Assembly (NCBI GenBank): GCA_025351675.1
Contig: JANXVK010000655.1
Span: 1-7,413, forward strand
DNA length: 7,413 bases
Reading direction: 5' to 3'
DNA from: Rhizobacter sp.
GTDB taxonomy: Bacteria > Pseudomonadota > Gammaproteobacteria > Burkholderiales > Burkholderiaceae_C
Position 1 is the stretch's first letter; each line of letters starts with the position of its first letter. The position numbers and the translations under genes were made by a program. Under the pieces are notes generated by a model. That model was not told the origin of the DNA. It saw nothing but the letters and a program-made list of their open reading frames with translations, and made no database searches. Below, one piece after another: positions 6,061 through 7,413 of this stretch.

Positions 6061-7413
6061 TCAGGGCGCGTCGGTGTAGATCGTCAGCCCCTTCAGCGAC
6101 CGCGTCGTGGGCGGGAACAGAAAGCTCGCGCAATAGCCGATCACGATGCACAGCATGATCGAGATCGCGAGGTAGAAGTACGGGTGCACGAGTTTCATCG
6201 TCCACGCGATCGTCGTCAGCACGATGCTGGCCGCGACGCCGATCGCGACGCCGCCCGAGTTCGCGCGCTTCGTGAACATGCCCAGCGTGTACGCGCCGGC
6301 GAACCCGCCGCCGAGCAGGCCGGCAAGCTCGATCGAGATGTCGAACAACGAGTGGATGTCGAAGCGCGAAAGCAGCAGCGCGCAGCCGATGCCGAGCAGC
6401 CCGGCGACCACCGTCATCCACTCGGCAAAGCGCACGCTTTTGGCCGGGTCGGGGTGCTTCACGAGCTTCTCGTAGAAGTCGACCGAGGCCAGCGTCGAGA
6501 CGCTGTTCATGATGCTCGAGAGCGTGGCCATCGCGGCGGCGAAGATGCCGGCGATGATCAGCCCGGTCACGCCCATCGGCAGCTCGGCGGCGATGAACAG
6601 CGGAAAGGTCGCATCGATCGTCAGCAGCGGGTTCATGCGCTCGGGGTGGGCCTTGTAGAACACGAACAGGGCCGTGCCGATCGTGTAGAAGACGAAGCCG
6701 CCGGGGATCATGATCGCCGCGAAGGTCCAGATCGAGCGCCCGGCCTCTTTCGCCGAACGGGTCGACAGCGTGCGCTGCATCAGCACTTGGTCTTTCGGGA
6801 ACGTCAGCACCACGTCGAACAGCACCAGGAAGATGAAGCCCCAGACCGTCGCCTTGGTCAGGTCGAAGCTGAAGTCGAACAGCTGGGTCTTGTTCTCGGC
6901 CGCGGCGGTCTTCAGGAACTCCGCCATGCCGCCGTCGAGCGAATGGATCATGAAGCCGATCGCGAAGATCGCGCCGCCCATCTTGACGACGAGTTGCACG
7001 ATGTCGGTCCAGACCACCGCCTTCATGCCGCCGAGCGCGGTGTAGGCGATCGTGAAGCCGCCCATCAGCAGGATGCTCCAGACGACGTCGATGCCGGTGA
7101 TCGTGGCGATCGCCAGCGACGGCAGGAACAGGATCACGCTCATGCGGCTGCCGAGCTGGGTGACGATGAACAGGCCGCTGGCGAGCATGCGGATTGCCGG
7201 GTGAAAGCGCGTCTCGAGGTACGAGAACACGCTCATCAGATCGAGCCGGCGCAGCAGCGGAACGATCCAGACCGCGACGAACATCAGCGCAACCACGGCG
7301 ACCAGGTTGTTGGTCAGGTACTGCCAGTTGGTCTCGAAGGCTTTGGCCGGAATCGCGATGTAGCTGATCGAGCTTGTGTTGGCCGCGTACAGGCTGACAC
7401 CGGCGGCCCAGAA
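6061..7413 (-). CDS. Sodium:solute symporter (SSS/SLC5 family), 5' end missing
   Basis: The frame is open to the right edge, giving 450 visible residues; the family is usually near 500, so about 50 N-terminal residues lie outside. Translation at the edge gives FWAAGVSLYAANTSSISYIAIPAKAF, the family's TM1 region with its broken helix. After it come LRRLDLMSVFSYLETRF, the signature YTALGGMKAVVWTDIVQ, a long run of hydrophobic helices, FPKDQVLMQRTLST, and the TM8 segment ATLSSIMNSVSTL, which in characterised members supplies sodium ligands. Roughly eleven membrane segments are visible. The protein would use the sodium gradient to drive solute across the inner membrane. The ANTSSISYIAIPAKAF pattern recalls the sialic-acid/sugar branch of the family, but no sialic-acid genes are seen here, so I leave the substrate open. 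An internal GTG (7296) should not be taken as the start, because the upstream residues are clearly conserved protein. Confidence 0.92.
   Translation of the reverse strand, partial: FWAAGVSLYAANTSSISYIAIPAKAFETNWQYLTNNLVAVVALMFVAVWIVPLLRRLDLMSVFSYLETRFHPAIRMLASGLFIVTQLGSRMSVILFLPSLAIATITGIDVVWSILLMGGFTIAYTALGGMKAVVWTDIVQLVVKMGGAIFAIGFMIHSLDGGMAEFLKTAAAENKTQLFDFSFDLTKATVWGFIFLVLFDVVLTFPKDQVLMQRTLSTRSAKEAGRSIWTFAAIMIPGGFVFYTIGTALFVFYKAHPERMNPLLTIDATFPLFIAAELPMGVTGLIIAGIFAAAMATLSSIMNSVSTLASVDFYEKLVKHPDPAKSVRFAEWMTVVAGLLGIGCALLLSRFDIHSLFDISIELAGLLGGGFAGAYTLGMFTKRANSGGVAIGVAASIVLTTIAWTMKLVHPYFYLAISIMLCIVIGYCASFLFPPTTRSLKGLTIYTDAP

Noticed and set aside
5070..6079. Long frames on both strands overlapping the LysR gene
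   Set aside because: Only the 292-residue minus frame has the helix-turn-helix and effector-domain pattern; the others are Arg/Ala-rich shadows.
1..7413. CRISPR arrays, insertion sequences, tRNA or rRNA genes, phage or toxin-antitoxin genes
   Set aside because: No regularly spaced repeats, terminal inverted repeats with transposase, cloverleaf-like segments or matching proteins were seen; nearly all sequence is explained by the six genes.

Overview
The window is very GC-rich, almost entirely coding, and every convincing gene reads on the minus strand. Codon use, a GTG start, the TonB receptor, the SSS symporter and the family VIII-type serine hydrolase suggest a Gram-negative proteobacterium. 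A betaproteobacterium of the Burkholderiales type is my best guess, from composition and gene content only; there is no rRNA or other marker to settle it.

In transcription order (high to low coordinates) the layout is as follows. First comes the C-terminal ~450 residues of a sodium:solute symporter, whose start lies beyond the right edge. A LysR-type regulator follows 29 bp later. Then there is a 198-bp intergenic stretch, the only sizeable non-coding gap and the likely site of a promoter or operator. After it come a TonB-dependent outer-membrane receptor, a secreted beta-lactamase-fold serine hydrolase 51 bp downstream, a ribokinase 76 bp further on, and the first 162 codons of a protein resembling a TIM-barrel glycosidase. 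The start of that last gene overlaps the ribokinase stop by 8 bp, and it runs off the left edge. No tRNA, rRNA, CRISPR, insertion sequence or phage gene is visible.

Read together, the genes look like an uptake and breakdown locus for one organic nutrient. The TonB receptor would bring a scarce or bulky compound across the outer membrane, and the exported serine hydrolase could cleave an ester or amide in the periplasm. The SSS symporter would carry the product across the inner membrane. The leaderless glycosidase-like protein could release a sugar, which the ribokinase would phosphorylate, with the LysR protein as the likely regulator. Each family assignment except the glycosidase-like one is firm. 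The joint pathway and its substrate are inference. The pairing of a TonB receptor with a serine esterase, ribokinase and an unassigned glycosidase-like protein matches no characterised pathway that I can name.
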